64,000 nt of DNA from Alnus glutinosa (Eukaryota; Streptophyta; Magnoliopsida; Fagales; Betulaceae): positions 23,128,001-23,192,000 of the forward strand of contig NC_084891.1 in assembly GCF_958979055.1 (NCBI RefSeq), read 5' to 3'. A model generated the notes under the pieces. It saw only the letters and a program-made list of their open reading frames with translations. It was not told the origin of the DNA and did no database searches. A program made the translations under genes and the position numbers. Below are positions 1 to 13,225 of the stretch, piece after piece (position 1 is the first letter of the stretch; each line of letters starts with the position of its first letter).

Positions 1-51
1 AATATATATTCTAACAAGGCTATTGATCGGGCTATTTTTTATTTATTTATT

Positions 52-92
<41 letters not shown>

Positions 93-3000
93 AATGATAA
101 GAACTAAATTTAAAGAGGATTTAAATGTTACATTTAACATTAGGCATGGCAAAATAAATTGTAATTTGCATTTTAGTTTTAAACAATAATTAAATTTTGT
201 TTGTTGTATTATTCTAATTTTTTATTAACTTTCGTTCAACTTTATTTTTTTAATCTTGATCCAGTCTTAACGAAAATTCTAGCTCCACTACTATTGTTAT
301 ATGTCTATTTTCTATTTCCATGTCTATCATGCGGGTGTAACTATAAGCCCTAGGACTACAGATTTAAGATTTTTGTCTTGTGTGTGTGTTACATGATATA
401 TCTTCCATAACATTAATTGTCGTTTATTTTGATTTAGAAGTATGGATGATAATTGTGGAGCGACTAATGGCCAGATCAGGAGAATCCCTACCTGCCGCAA
501 TCATAACATATATATATATATATACAAGATTTTTTTTTTTTTTTTTTTTTTTGAGTAGACATATATACAAGTTGAGTAAGTCCCCCTATATAATTTCCAG
601 TACTACAATTAATCCTGTTACAAACAGGCACGAGGCACCGTCACATTTACTATTATCAAAATTTAATTATTTATTTGTTGACATAATAAGTGTCACGTAA
701 ACTAGTTCTATCACATTAATTAATTTGAGAAGAACTTGTAATAAAAATTGTAATAGTCTTAAGAACACTCTTATTTCTATACCTCGATCTTCATTATTGC
801 CTTTCATGATTTTCAATTTTTCTAGTACTTCTTCTTTTCTTTTTCTCTTATTTTTAGTTTGAAAGAGATGCCCGCAAGCAGGAGTATTACTGGACTCATG
901 GTTAATTAATTGAACTCTTATTTTCTGTTCTTTAGATTTTCCATTTGAGATTTTAAAATATTTAACCATGCACCCCCACTTATTATATATATATATATAT
1001 TCAGCAATTGAGACAAGAATATCATTTTCCTTTAAACAAAAGACTTAAGACTTTTAATGACTAAAGAATTAAAACCTGATATATATATATATATATAGCA
1101 AAAGACAATACAAAGATTGAATGCGCATAAGAATGAAATTCTATTTGCCGATCGAGTCCTTAAATTATGATAAGATTAATGTAAGAATCCACACGTACAT
1201 CATGCACGCAAATTATTCAATTACATAAAGAATATAATTTCTTCCTTGAAAGTAGAATGCACAATATATATATATATATAATTATACAATATTGGTACGT
1301 AGACCGTAGATCAAACTTAATTCCAAAGGGTTGATTGATCAAGAGATGCTTTCCAAAATAAGTGTACGGATTAATTAATCATACAATAACAATCAGGCTA
1401 ATCTAACTAAAAGTCATTCGCAATTTTTTTATAAATATTGATTGGAGAGAGAGAGAGAGTTTCTGTTACTATTTGTTATAATTAAATTAATATTTCATTA
1501 GATGGAATGTATAAGCATATTGAGGGATGGAATTAGGTAAATGATATTAAAAGGAAAGAAATATTAATTAAATTATATATATATCCAAGAAACATTATGA
1601 TGATGAGGAGGACATATTATTATCCATCGGATTTTGGGGATGATGACACATTGAGAGGATGTGGTGACATGTGAGTACTCTCTTTCACCTTCGGAATCGT
1701 GGTGGCCCCATGCCAGGGAATAATCTGGTTTTTAGCAATCATGAATCCTTTCTATCTCTATCTCTCTATCTTCCATTCTTCCTCCCTCTCTCTCATGGCC
1801 ATGATCCAGGCCAGGCCATGGACATCCAAACTTCCTGCACTAAACACCCAATATATATAGTAGCCTTTTCGACCCCCCATGCCAACTGAAACTCGCATGC
1901 CCATGGCCCATGTGTATGCAAGAGGAACAATACATATATAGATTAATTCATATATTTATTTTCGGCCTTCAGTAGTACTGATCATACAATTATTACTCTT
2001 ATTTTTTCAACTTATGCACTGTTGAGTTGATTACCTTTCTTCTTCTTCTTTTTTTTCCCACTTTTACTATTTGTTTAATTTCGTCGTTTTGAATGATTTA
2101 GTGTACGTAAGCGATGATGAAAGTATATGACAAGCTGACGCATGCATGTGGGTCTTCAAAGACTTGAACCAAAACCCCCCCGTGGCTTTAGACTGCATGC
2201 TGTTAGCCAATATTGTTTGGTTTATATTTAGACGACTGGGATATCATCAAGGAAATGAACATGTGATCATCTATTGCTAACTTGTAGCCGTAGATATAGA
2301 GTTTGGACCTTAAACCATTAACTAAGAGGCCATGCCTAATAAATGGGGCTGCTTTATTTAACTATAATAATGGAGGCCAACTTGTTGGCTAATTTCCAAT
2401 TTAAAGGGGATGACCTGGCCTCTCTTTGACAAGTCTCTATCCTAGTGAAGTTAGGCATATTGCAATACTCCATTAATTGATGAAGCCCTTCCTAATTGGA
2501 AAGAACATGCACCCAAAGCTACAAGTTTGAACTTTCATTAATTAGGATCAGTTTTAGGTTAATTTCTTAAGACACATGCATGTTTATAAGTTTATTATGA
2601 ACTTAATTACTTGTGGGACTCTAGAAGAGTTGAAGTTTTCAACTAAACCATAACCTCGTACTATTGCTTTAAAAAATTCAACCCTAAGAATGCTTCTGAC
2701 AAGCTTTGATATATAATAATCCCTACATGATGCACTCGTTCGTGTTGTTGGAGTTCAAATTTCTTCATGCATGTTTTCCTAGGAAAAAAAAAAATACAAT
2801 CTTATACATATATACAAAGGTCCCTTTTTTTTTCTTTTTCTTTTCATTTATAGATGAGTAACAATTACAACAGCAAACCAATACAAAGGAAAGAAAACAA
2901 ATTATAGATGACTAAAATAAAGACAAAAAAAAAAAATCACATTTTTCATTGCAGCAATTCATTTCACAGCTCCGGGCCGAAGAAGATTCTCAAGCTAGAT

Positions 3001-5646
3001 GAAAGGAGATAGCTAGTGAAAAAGTTGTCAAAAATGCTGGTGGTAATGGTCCATAGTGACATACAAAGGCCTTAGAAAACATTGTGGATGGTCAAGAGAC
3101 TAGTAAGGTCGAGACTCGAGACTGCTTTATATTTATCCAAAACAATTGAAGAAATTAAATGTAAGAAATTAATGCCACTAGCTACTTCAAATAATTTACT
3201 GTAAAAATGTACATGCAGTGATTATTATTAATGTAAAAAATACAATGTTCATAAAATACTGAGTCATCTATATAAAAAATAAAATACTGAGTCAGTGTAA
3301 ACTACAAATTAACAGTACTTATGGTTATTGTATCCCCTTTTCCAACTAGTGGGGAAATCGTTTTTGCTTTGATTTCCTTATTAATCGTAGTGATTGATCA
3401 CTGAGATCATCCTATACAAACTTGTTTATTTCAGTGTAATTTATTGAGTACCAATTGTTGCCTTTGATTATGAGGACTTTTCACAAATTCGATCGGCATC
3501 CACGCATATATCTTCTAATATTATGGTCAATATCCCAAATCCCTGTACTTTCTTCCCTCTCGATCTCTATTTTTGGTGGATACAAAAAATCTTCCTAGGC
3601 TTTAAAATTCAGAAAGATTTCGTTTCTTAGAGACATGGAGACATTATCTTTGTCTACCTCAGTGGGTGTTGTGTGATTTTCACGAACCCCACATGTCCCC
3701 CACTTCAATTTCCTTTTTGATGAATGAGCTACAAGATAAAATATGTTATTAGCAGCCATTGAGAAGGAGGGTGCTAAATACATATATATGTTTCCTCGTC
3801 GATCCAAGGGTTAATTATTAGAACTCAAGTTATTACCCTAATTATATCTGGAAATTTTTGTACAAGCATACACAGGCTACATGCACCCTGATGAAGTGAT
3901 CGACTGATATATGGTCTTTTCCCCCTTTGTTAAGAAAGTTGTGGGGTTAAATTCCTCCTACATCTCTTTTCTTAACACAAAAATATAACAAAAAACATAA
4001 AAACAAAACAAAGCTTGGATGGCGACGACATTTCTTATTATTAGAATATAAAAATTGTTATTTAGTAATCTCAGTTCTATACTGGAAGACGTAACAATGA
4101 AAATTAGTCATTTAGATTAACAAGGACTTTGTAAAACGTCATCTTAGTTAAGTTGTATAATAATCTATATATTAAATAGCATTACTCTTAGGTTTAAATT
4201 CATAGACGTTATCTTTTGGATTAAGGAACCTACATTAATACCACATTTAGAGATTATTTTTTTTTTTTTTTTTTTTGGTTATTTAGCTTCCCCAACAAGT
4301 AATATTAGAATTGATGATCATGTGCCATAAGGTGGATGATAATACAAGCACGAAACCCACACAAAAATCCCACAAAAGGGTCATGGAAAAGAAGATTTAA
4401 TAATTAAGATAATTAGTGTTAAACACAATTCATGATGAACTCCCATATATAGTTAATTTCTTTATTTCTCATTTTCACCATCATAGAGTAGTTAAAAAGC
4501 ATGTGTGTACTTGGCTCACATAATCATCTTTGCCATGATAGTAGTTAAATCAAAACTTAAAAGTATGAATATCAATGAGTTTGAAAAAGCCTCTATTTAA
4601 GGTGATTATTTCACCCACCATTTCTCTCTCGTGAAAGAAAATTTTCAATCCTATGCGTCCCCATTTATTTGGCCTCAACAATTTTTTTTTTATTTTATTT
4701 GGATCACATCAACATATGCTAATGAGTTGCATAAAATAGACTATAATTTAATAATAATAAAATGTAACTTACACATTTTTTACATTTTCTAATATCATCT
4801 AATTAGGCCAATAATCTTGTAACTTAATGGCCGGTGCCTATTTTTTTAATATATAAATGTAGATATTTAGGATTTATCAAAGGAGAATTTGTGGGATTAA
4901 GAGTTCTTAGAATCTGTGAGACTAATTAGGGTTCTTTTAATTAGGGGCAATGATTAAAAAAAAAAAAAAAAAATTTGATGTAAGGGAGTGGACTGGACTG
5001 AGATTTTTTTAGGAGAGTCACCATTTGAAAAATAACCAAAAAAACAATAAACTATAAACGTTTTGAGAAATATTATTTAGTAATCTCTCGTATGATTGCA
5101 TGCATACAACTATATATGATAATTGTGATAGTAAAAAATTAGGCATTGATTTTTTCTTTTAACAATTAACAAATAACAAGACCTTGTTAATTCAAGAGTT
5201 GATTTTCCCAATCCCATCATGAAAATTTGATCATCGGCATGGAAATTTTGCTTGTGGGGATGACTAGGTTGTTCTACTCCGACAATTTAGGCACAAGAAT
5301 TGAGAAAACTAATTCTGATTGTGTGGAGAAATCGAAGGAGAGATGAGGAGTAAAAGAGGGAAAAGTTTAGAGGGGACACTAAAGTACCTACATTTTTGGT
5401 AGAAGGGGGGTTAAGAGAGAAAGAAGTGCTGAAATCCCGCAAAGCTTCACATGCACAAGTTTCTGAAATTTATTTATCACCCTCACTTTAAACAATTTAT
5501 ACAGGAATTAATGCATGTAATGATAAAAGTACTGTACATTTATGCTTTCATCAATTATTTAGCTCCTACCAAACATGCACTAAGAGGGAGCTGCTTATTA
5601 ATGTTACCAATTCTATATGTGTCGCCAGGAAAAGAACAAAGAATTT

Positions 5647-5677
<31 letters not shown>

Positions 5678-6535
5678 GAGTTGAAACTAACATTTTAATG
5701 CCCCGTTTGGATGGGGTAAATTTTTAGGGTTTTTTGAAATCTTAAAAGATTATTTTTTCATTGCTACTTTTGGGTTTGATTAGAAATTTATAACCATTAA
5801 TTCGTAAAATTTATGTACAAAAATGGGGAACTATTTTTTATTCCAAAAAGAAAAAGGAGAATTAATGAACATGTTTTATTTGGTTATAGATGAAAAATAA
5901 ATCTGATAATATATATATTCTGTAGTTTTTTGTTTAATTTTTAAATAATTTTGTATCAAACAACTTATACACTTGAAGAGAGAAACACAAAGATATTTTC
6001 AAAAAAATAAATAATTCCTACATGATGCCTTAAGAGTAAACCCAATATGAAAATCTAATATCCTTGAAAATCTTATCATATTCTTAATCATTCTCAAATA
6101 TGAGAATAGTCATATCCCTAAAAATCCATATAATATAGATCGTCATTGAAAATCTATATTTTCAGATTTCACATTTCTGAGAATGTACATGCTACAGAGA
6201 ATGTTAGTTTCTACTAAATGCAAAAAAATAATAATAATAATAAAAACAAAACAAAAAACACTAAATGCCACGTAATTAGAGTCTCGATCTCTGTTTTGGG
6301 CTTGATAAACATTTTAAAACACTAATTTAATATAAAAATTTGACACTATAAATTTGGACTTTTCAACGGTTCTCTCGCTTTTAGACTTAAACCGCGCGCT
6401 TAGTTGCTCAATCACAGCTAGCTACCAGTCCACGTTAATTATTCCTTCATTCTCGCGCGCTTTTTTTCTTTAGTTTTTTTTCCTCCTCTCATTTCCATTT
6501 CTCCCATCAAGTAAAGAAAATTATACCATTGTTGT
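1..6535. other. gene-poor intergenic DNA
   Basis: No open frame here shows a recognisable protein, a splice pattern or a conserved domain; the short open frames are AT-rich and run through simple repeats. The stretch holds several (TA)n runs (about 519-529, 979-1000, 1078-1097, 1263-1280), a (GA)n run near 1447-1460, T or A homopolymers (about 530-552, 4258-4276, 4954-4972) and a (TGTATG)n run at 5647-5679. A block near 5700-5960 starts with GTTTGGATGGGG and ends in a near-inverse AT-rich motif, as many small plant MITEs do, but I could not fix its ends. Confidence 0.7.
35..85. repeat. compound microsatellite (TTTA)n(TTA)n
   Basis: About seven TTTA units run directly into about eight TTA units. 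This is a compound simple repeat in intergenic DNA with no gene nearby. Confidence 0.95.
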
Positions 6536-6537
6536 TT

Positions 6538-7130
6538 AAGGGTGCCTTAAATTACAAATTATTTTATGTGTATAAAAAATAATTATAAAGTTTTTGTGGT
6601 AGACAAAAATTATAAATTACTTTGTGAAGTCGTTTTTTTGTCTACAAACTTAACAGAAACCATTAAATTTGTCTAATAAAAAAATCACGCTTGTCACTCT
6701 TAATAAAAAATTATTTAATATATTATTTGAAGAAGGGGTGGCCTACAAGCCTCCCTAGAGGTGGCGGTGGCTCACCGCCTCTCCTATGGGCCATGGCGCA
6801 GCCACCCCAGTTTCATCTAAGGTGGCTCGAGGGCCACCATAGAGTAGTGGTTGACGACGAGCCACCCTTGGGCTATGGAATGGCGCGCGATCACCATCCT
6901 TAAAATAAAATAAAATTTGAGATTTTCAATTTTTAGTATTTTTTTCTATTAAGAGTGACACGTGTCACGTGTCACGTTTTTATTGAACTGACATGACAAC
7001 TTATGGTTTCTGTTAAGTTTGTGGGCGAAAAACAATTTTAGGAAAGAATTTGTAATTTTCATCTGCCACAAGAATCTTACAATTATTTTTATATCACAAG
7101 AAGTGCTTTGTAATTTAATTCAACTACCAA
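6538..7130. mobile_element. long-TIR MITE, Mutator-like in form
   Basis: The two ends are long inverted repeats of well over 100 bp. The left arm reads TTAAATTACAAAT, then TAATTATAAAG, TTTTTGTGGTAGAC and CTTAACAGAAACCAT. The reverse complement of the right arm carries the same blocks in the same order with scattered mismatches. The centre (about 6737-6895) is GC-rich and repeats GGTGGC/GCCACC motifs, with no credible protein. Long TIRs around an unrelated GC-rich core are typical of non-autonomous Mutator-like elements. The exact ends and the target duplication are not clear. Tandem ABRE-like CACGTGTCACGTGTCACG lies at about 6960-6977 in the right arm. Confidence 0.65.
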
Positions 7131-7544
7131 GATAATTATGTAATTTTCCTTAAAATTTATGAGAAATAGATACTTCATAACTTTTTAGAGGACCAATGAG
7201 AAAATAATTTTCTTTTATGGAGGATATATTAGAGATTAAATCAATCAAATCAAATGGGATAATATTTTTTCAAGGAAAAAAAAAGAAGGAGGAATATATA
7301 TAGATCTTAAATATTTTTTTTTAATTTTAAATCGAATATAAATTCTAAATGTTAAGGGAAAAGAAAATTGCGGGAGTTTTTTTTTTTTTTAAGGGTGAAG
7401 TTGAGGGACAGAGAATTAGAAAGAGTCAGTCATATGACGCACAAAACGACGTCAGTACCACTTCACGCTTTCAAATAGCGAGATGACAAAAGGATAGGAT
7501 TGGGGCTCCGGCCGGCAAAGGGGCGCAAAAGACGGAGGGATGAA

Positions 7545-7577
7545 CACGTGTACGGCAAGATAGGGATCCCACGTGGG
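7545..7577. promoter_or_regulatory. paired G-box (CACGTG) sites
   Basis: Two perfect CACGTG cores lie 25 bp apart: AACACGTGTA at 7545-7550 and the palindrome CCCACGTGGG at 7568-7577. A GACGTCAG (CRE/ACGT-type) site lies near 7450. ACGT-core palindromes are bound by plant bZIP and bHLH factors. The surrounding 7430-7640 segment is less AT-rich than its flanks, as a promoter might be, but no gene starts within 5 kb on either strand, so any function is inference. Confidence 0.3.
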
Positions 7578-8002
7578 AAGAGTGGCATCGATTGCTAGCT
7601 GTCTAATGATGGTTGGCTCCACCTCAAGTCATGGCGGTGATTCTCTCTGAATTCTGAGTACGTTGTACGAATTGCAATTATATGCGCCCTCACTAGTCCC
7701 CAAAGAGATTATGTATTGCATATGATGACCACCACCCCCCCTCCCCCTGTCCTTTTCAGTCTTTCACTATTTTTCACCCCCACCCACTCTAATTAATTTC
7801 ACAATAATTACTTTTATCAAACCAACTCCTTTTAGTTTTTATTCTCCTCCTCAAATTAAGACCAAGAATTTGGCATAAAAAGAAGAAGATTAATCTTACT
7901 TTATGGGACCCTTCATTAGATTAAACAAGAGATCTTGCTGTCCTAATAATGAGTAACTATTAGGTCCCAAGTCAGCACAAGAGGTAAGGAAAAACATTAA
8001 AA

Positions 8003-8391
8003 GAATAACTTCACACAAAGTTATTGAACTTTCAAATATTTTAAATTAGGGTATTTAAGTTTTCAAACGTCTTAACAAAGAGTAATTCGTTAGGATTTGC
8101 AGTTACATCAAGCCAAAGTTTTCAAAATACCCGTGTTTATTTAAATTGAAAATTCATACGGGTATTTTTGTAAATTCCGACCAACACCTAAATCCTAACA
8201 ATTTTTTTTTTTCTTAAAAAAAGAAAAAGAAATATATTTTGAAATTTTTTGCAAGATTTAACAGCAAGTCTTAAAGGAGTACCTATAATTGAGACATTTG
8301 AAAAATTGAATACCCTAATTTAAGACACTTGAAAGTTTAGTACTTCTAAATTAAAATGATCAATATTTTAATATTCTTATGTGAAATTATT
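8003..8391. mobile_element. MITE family M1, copy 1
   Basis: Inverted arms begin AATAACTTCACACAAAGTT on the left and, read from the right, AAATAATTTCACATAAG. Further in, both arms carry AAATTAGGGTATT and CTTTCAA blocks. No coding capacity is seen. A second copy of the family lies at 10666-11071 and shares the internal motifs TTCAAAATAC and GTTAGGATTT. Confidence 0.6.
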
Positions 8392-9429
8392 TAAAATAAA
8401 AATAAAGAAAAACAAAAACAAAAGTAGGTTGTCTAGCGCTCAATGGTCACAATAGTTTGGCATTAAGTATGAAGGAAATGTGGTGATTAGCGTAATAATG
8501 ACGTGACTTTTCAATAGCAAAAGGTGGAGCCGAGTAGTGAAAACACTGAAAAGTAATGTGATGGGGCACGAATTTGCAATAAATAAATGTTACATTTTAC
8601 ATTTATTTTATCATAACATCCATTTCAGACTGCTAACGTGGCATAAGTTGAATGGAGGAAGAAAAATTTTGATTTTTTCGGTGATCATTCAACCTATCTC
8701 ATAAAATGGACGGACGTGAAGAATAGATTATTATTATTGGCGGGGCTTTCAAAAAGAAACCAATAAGGGGCACCAAATTAGAGAGAAGTGAAACCTCAGA
8801 ACCAGGCATGTTCCCGTCTGATGGACCAAACCAGTCGCCAGTCAAGAGGGATTGCGACGATCCACTTTGGACGGATTGGTGCGGGGCAGAGGGACAACAA
8901 TTGGCTCCTAAAAATCCAATTTTCTAATCCTATTTTCCAATCTGCATACGTTCCATTTGAATTTTCCACCCATTTCGTTACTTGTTTTTCTTAAGTACAA
9001 TATATTGTCATGGCTAGATCACTCTACCTAGCCACTCAAGGCCCAATGGGCCTTGAGAATGAGAGAGGCCATTCAGATAAATTCGTATAATTTTATTTTT
9101 ATTATTTTATATAGTATTTTTTAATTTTATAATTAAAATATTCTAAGTAAAGATAAATCTTTATAGTATAATAAATATAGTTTGAATTGCTGTTCTCGTA
9201 AGTTTCGATATATATGTGTGTACTTATGGGTGTGACAATAAAAAGCGGATAAAACGAATAGAAGCTTCTTCGTCTTTTAATCGGAAGGAAAACACAAACC
9301 AAAAGACTTAAAAGAACGATAAAATTCCGCGTAGTTTTGTTGTACAAGCTCCTCAATATTGAATAAATTAAGAAATTCCTACAATAAAAGGAGTAAAAGG
9401 AAATATGTGTGGGTGGGCCCAAATAATGA

Positions 9430-9462
<33 letters not shown>

Positions 9463-10665
9463 CTTGAACTCTTGAGATTGGATTATTTAAGATTTAAGTT
9501 AAGTTATTTAATTAATTTAAATGATAAAATTTTAAAAATAATTAATATGAACTTATGAAAAATTAAATATTCATGATATTTACTTTATATAAGGAATAAA
9601 TAGGTTAACAAAACAACTCGTGAACAAATTCAAATTCACTCAAAAAAAATAAATGAGTTAAGCTAGAATAAATTATCTAACTCGACGATAAACTTGATCT
9701 CAACACGTGTTCGAAATAAAATTAAATGAATAAAACTTAAACATTCAATGGTCAACTCGATTAAAATCCTATTCATATCTATTTACTCTCAAATTATCTG
9801 TGGAAGATTTTTCAAAATTGCATGAAAAGAGCGAAATCTCAAGATGCTGTCAAAGGGGTCTCAACCTTGAATCCAAAGATTTTTCTTGTACTTGTAAATT
9901 AAAATCTTTCTATTTTTCATGAATGGTAAAAGTAAAGAGATGCTCTGATAGAATAGTAAAGAGAAAGCAACAAACAAAGCTGACAAATTAATAGTCGTCG
10001 CAGAAGTACATGCAAAACAATAACCATCACAATCGTAGACACAATTTTCGTTTAATTTTCTTTACGTGACAGTTTTTATTATTATTATTATTATTTTAAA
10101 AAAAAGGGTGAAATCTCTATAGAAAAAATGTTGTCATTTTCTTAAAAAAAATAAAAATAAAAATTGCCACATAAAAAAAATTAGACGAAAATTAATTTAC
10201 AATAATTATTTGTTTTCAGAAAATTACCCAGAAAACAACAGTAGTTGTACTAAAGAGAGCAAGAGTAGGCGGAAGACGAAGACCAACAAAAAGAACAGGG
10301 TCTGACTGAGTCTGACATCCAGCACGATTTCCTCAACTACTCTGAGTATCTGAACGCGTCCCTCTTCTTCTTCTTCTTCTTCTTCTTCAAGAATAATCTC
10401 AAATTCCTTTCTTTCCAAATGAAAATGGACAACTCACGTACAACAGGAGTAAAAAGAATATTGCTCTTTTTGCTGTCCATGCCACAAATAAACAGATTTT
10501 GAGAAACCGATAAAACTTTTTAGAATCTTTTTTTTTTAAAAAAAAAAAAAAAAAAAAAAACTCTATTGTAATTGAATTCCGAATAGGGTTGCTGCTGTTA
10601 TAGAATGGACTGTGCAAATCGTACTTTTGTAATTAATAATTTTTTTTTTTTTTTTTTTTTTTTAA
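8392..10665. other. intergenic DNA with palindrome and simple repeats
   Basis: No gene is supported. A near-perfect palindrome with 11-bp arms (CTCAAGGCCCA / TGGGCCTTGAG) lies at 9035-9057; its GGCCCA/TGGGCC halves resemble the TCP-type site II element. A (TA)n run lies at 9430-9460. A (TTC)n run at about 10364-10388 and A/T homopolymers at about 10530-10560 and 10640-10663 account for the apparent open frames there. Confidence 0.6.
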
Positions 10666-11068
10666 GGACTTCACATATAACTTTTGAATTTTCATCTCTT
10701 TTGAAAGAAATGATTTAAATTTTAAAACATCTTAATTTAAGGTATTTATTTTTCAGAAAGTTTCAAACTCAATTCTTAATTAGAATTTTTCGTTAAATCC
10801 TATCAAAATTTTCAAAATACTCCTATTTTTTTTAAGAAAAAAATTGTTAGGATTTAAGTGTTGGCTAGAATTTTAGAATTTTTTGAAAATTTTTTATAAA
10901 TTTGTTTTAATAAAATAAACACATGGGTATTTTGAAAATTTTAATAAGATTTAATGAAAAATTGTAACGGATGATTAATATTAAAATTTTCTGAAAAATA
11001 GATAGTTGAATATCATAAATTGAGACGTTTTAAAGTTTAAGTACCTTAGTTCAAAAGTTATAAGTGAA

Positions 11069-11071
<3 letters not shown>
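10666..11071. mobile_element. MITE family M1, copy 2
   Basis: The left end reads CTTCACATATAACTTTTGAA and the right end TTCAAAAGTTATAAGTGAA, which are inverse complements with few mismatches. Internal motifs (TTCAAAATACTCC, GTTAGGATTTAAGTG) match the copy at 8003-8391. It is non-coding and flanked by T and A homopolymers. Confidence 0.65.
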
Positions 11072-11105
<34 letters not shown>

Positions 11106-11369
11106 TTGGCTCTTTGTAAAAAGATTTATCTTGACCTTTTCTGTCATCGTTTTTACTTGACCTAACTCTCAATATGAGGACGTAATGAAGGGGAGACTGC
11201 AAAAATGTTCCCTCCCTCTGGAGTCTGGAGCCATCTAATTTGACTAGTGAGATAAACAAATTAGTTCAAAGCAGCCGACTATTCTACAAGATTCTTTTCT
11301 TCTTCTACTCATAAACAGTCAACCTACTCATGCTGCCTTATAATCGACTTGATAAGAACCGAACTTGAC

Positions 11370-11926
11370 GTTACAAGTCAGATTTATGAGAAACCCCCAA
11401 ACGCTGTATGGTGCGTTTGGGTATTGAATATTTCGAATATGAATAATATTCTGAATCTGTTTGTGAATTTCGAGGTAATGAAAATGTGTTTGGATGTTGA
11501 ATAAAATTCAGATTCTTTTTGAATATGTGTTTGGGTGTTGAATTTTGAGATTGGAAAAAAATATTTTTTAATGATAGAAAGTGATTGAAAATGATTGGAT
11601 TGTATGAAAAGTTGTGTATAATGATTGGTGTTATGAAAATAAGTGTTAAATTTTTTAGATTGAAAAAAAATATTTTTGAAAAATTGTAAATAATGATTGG
11701 TATGATGAAAATTAATCTTGGAAAAAATATCATTTTAGCCCCACAAACTACAAAAACCTTTAGAAAATGTCATATTTGACGAAATATTCTCATATTACTC
11801 CCGTCACGTGTCACTTTTCAATTAAAAAAATAAAACTAATAATAAAAAAAACTAAAAAAAAAAGGATTAAAAATTAAAAACTCATAAAACTAAAATTTTA
11901 TTTTTATTTTTATTTTTGACAAAAGG

Positions 11927-11970
<44 letters not shown>

Positions 11971-12118
11971 GGGTTAATAGCAAAAATCTGGGTTAATCAA
12001 AAAAAGAAAAAAAGCTGCTACACTCATGAGAACAATTCGTCCCCCACAATTCACAAATCATTTCTGCTACACTCACACCCAAAAGCTTATTCCCATCTTT
12101 ATTTCTTGAGTTTTTTGG
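11370..12118. other. AT-rich intergenic DNA with poly-A tract
   Basis: A short palindrome (CCCAAACGC, 8-nt spacer, GCGTTTGGG) lies near 11396-11421; this GTTTGGG motif is common at the ends of small plant transposons. A 38-nt poly-A tract occupies 11929-11966. Its length could mark the 3' end of a + strand retrotransposed sequence, but nothing upstream is recognisable. Confidence 0.5.
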
Positions 12119-12506
12119 TTTTCTTCTCAAGCACACAAGGAAGATCGGTGCCCCCGAACCACCCACCCAAATCACCCGGCACCACCACCCTGGAACACGT
12201 CGACATCGCCACCTCCAAGACAGTCGCCGCCGAGCGTCCATTTCCGAAGGCCATGGACGGGCGGCGACTGAGCTCGGGAAAGATCCGGCAGGAACCCACG
12301 CACACCGGCGTGGGTTTGAGAGATCCAACCGGAAACCCAGATCCGGCTAGAAAACCATGCCGTCCAGAGCCCAGATCCGTCCATGCGTCCCGATCCAAAC
12401 CCAGATCCGACCAGAAAACCACCTAGATCCGGCCGAGCGTCTCGACCCGTCATACCTATCCCGCCGGCCTTCCAAATCCTGTCGTCCCGAGCTTCTACGC
12501 CGGTCG

Positions 12507-12530
<24 letters not shown>
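12119..12530. other. GC-rich island of unknown origin
   Basis: This block is strikingly GC-rich inside AT-rich surroundings and stays open in four or more frames on both strands, which reflects composition rather than coding. It repeats CAGATCCG-type words several times (about 12340, 12370, 12400, 12425) and ends in a (GA)n microsatellite at 12507-12531. None of the frames gives a protein I recognise. It may be a captured gene-end or part of a degraded transposon. Confidence 0.4.
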
Positions 12531-12537
<7 letters not shown>

Positions 12538-12914
12538 TTTTAAAAAGAAGAAAAAGTTGGTTTGATTGTTGCAATCAATGCTACCAGTCTGAAAAGCCAG
12601 TCGAGCATGTCATCATTTCACGGTTTTCGCCTCAAAATTCAAACCATATTCAAGCATCATTCGGGTTTTATTCAGGTTGGTTCCGGGTTCCGGGTTTTTG
12701 AAAAAAAAACCCGGTTCGAATGTTGAAAAACATTCGAACCAAACACACCAGTAATAGTTTACATGAGTTTTCCGGGTCCAGTCCAACAATGGTTGGGCTC
12801 GGCCCATGCCTGCCGCACTGCAATCCGCAGCACAAAGCCATATAACCCAATCTCCACGTTTCTCACAAATGCCATTTTAGTCAATCGCGGACCTCTTTAC
12901 GGATGGCAATTCGT

Positions 12915-13225
12915 GTTCACTTGTCGGGTTTAGATTGTATTGAGAGATGAATATAAGATTATATAAATTAACACTAAACTCGACCTATTTAATTAAACAG
13001 GTCAAACCTCTTAACCTTAACCTTCTAATTTTGTATTAAATTTGTGTCTGGTTCGCGGGTCATGTCAAAAATTATCTATCGTTATATCGTGTGTCGAGTC
13101 ATGGGTATAAGACTATATAGGTCAATCTTAACTTGACCCATTTAATTAAACGGATCATGTTCTTTGACCCTAATCTTTTAATTTCGCGTTTGATTTATGT
13201 CGGGTTTGAAGGTTACGTTAAAAAT
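12915..13225. repeat. two-copy tandem repeat, about 153 bp unit
   Basis: Two diverged units lie in tandem. Landmarks ATTTAATTAAAC and ACCCTAATCTT/ACCTTCTAATT recur about 153 bp apart (for example at 12990 and 13143), each followed by a TGTCGGGTTT/TGTCTGGTTC block and a GTCAAAAATT/GTTAAAAATT block. No coding capacity is seen. Position and composition suit a degraded non-autonomous transposon upstream of the MFS gene. Confidence 0.5.

Noticed and set aside
12099..12453. Overlapping open frames of about 93-111 codons on both strands in the GC-rich block
   Set aside because: Several frames are open at once because stop codons are rare in GC-rich DNA; none has a recognisable domain or splice context.
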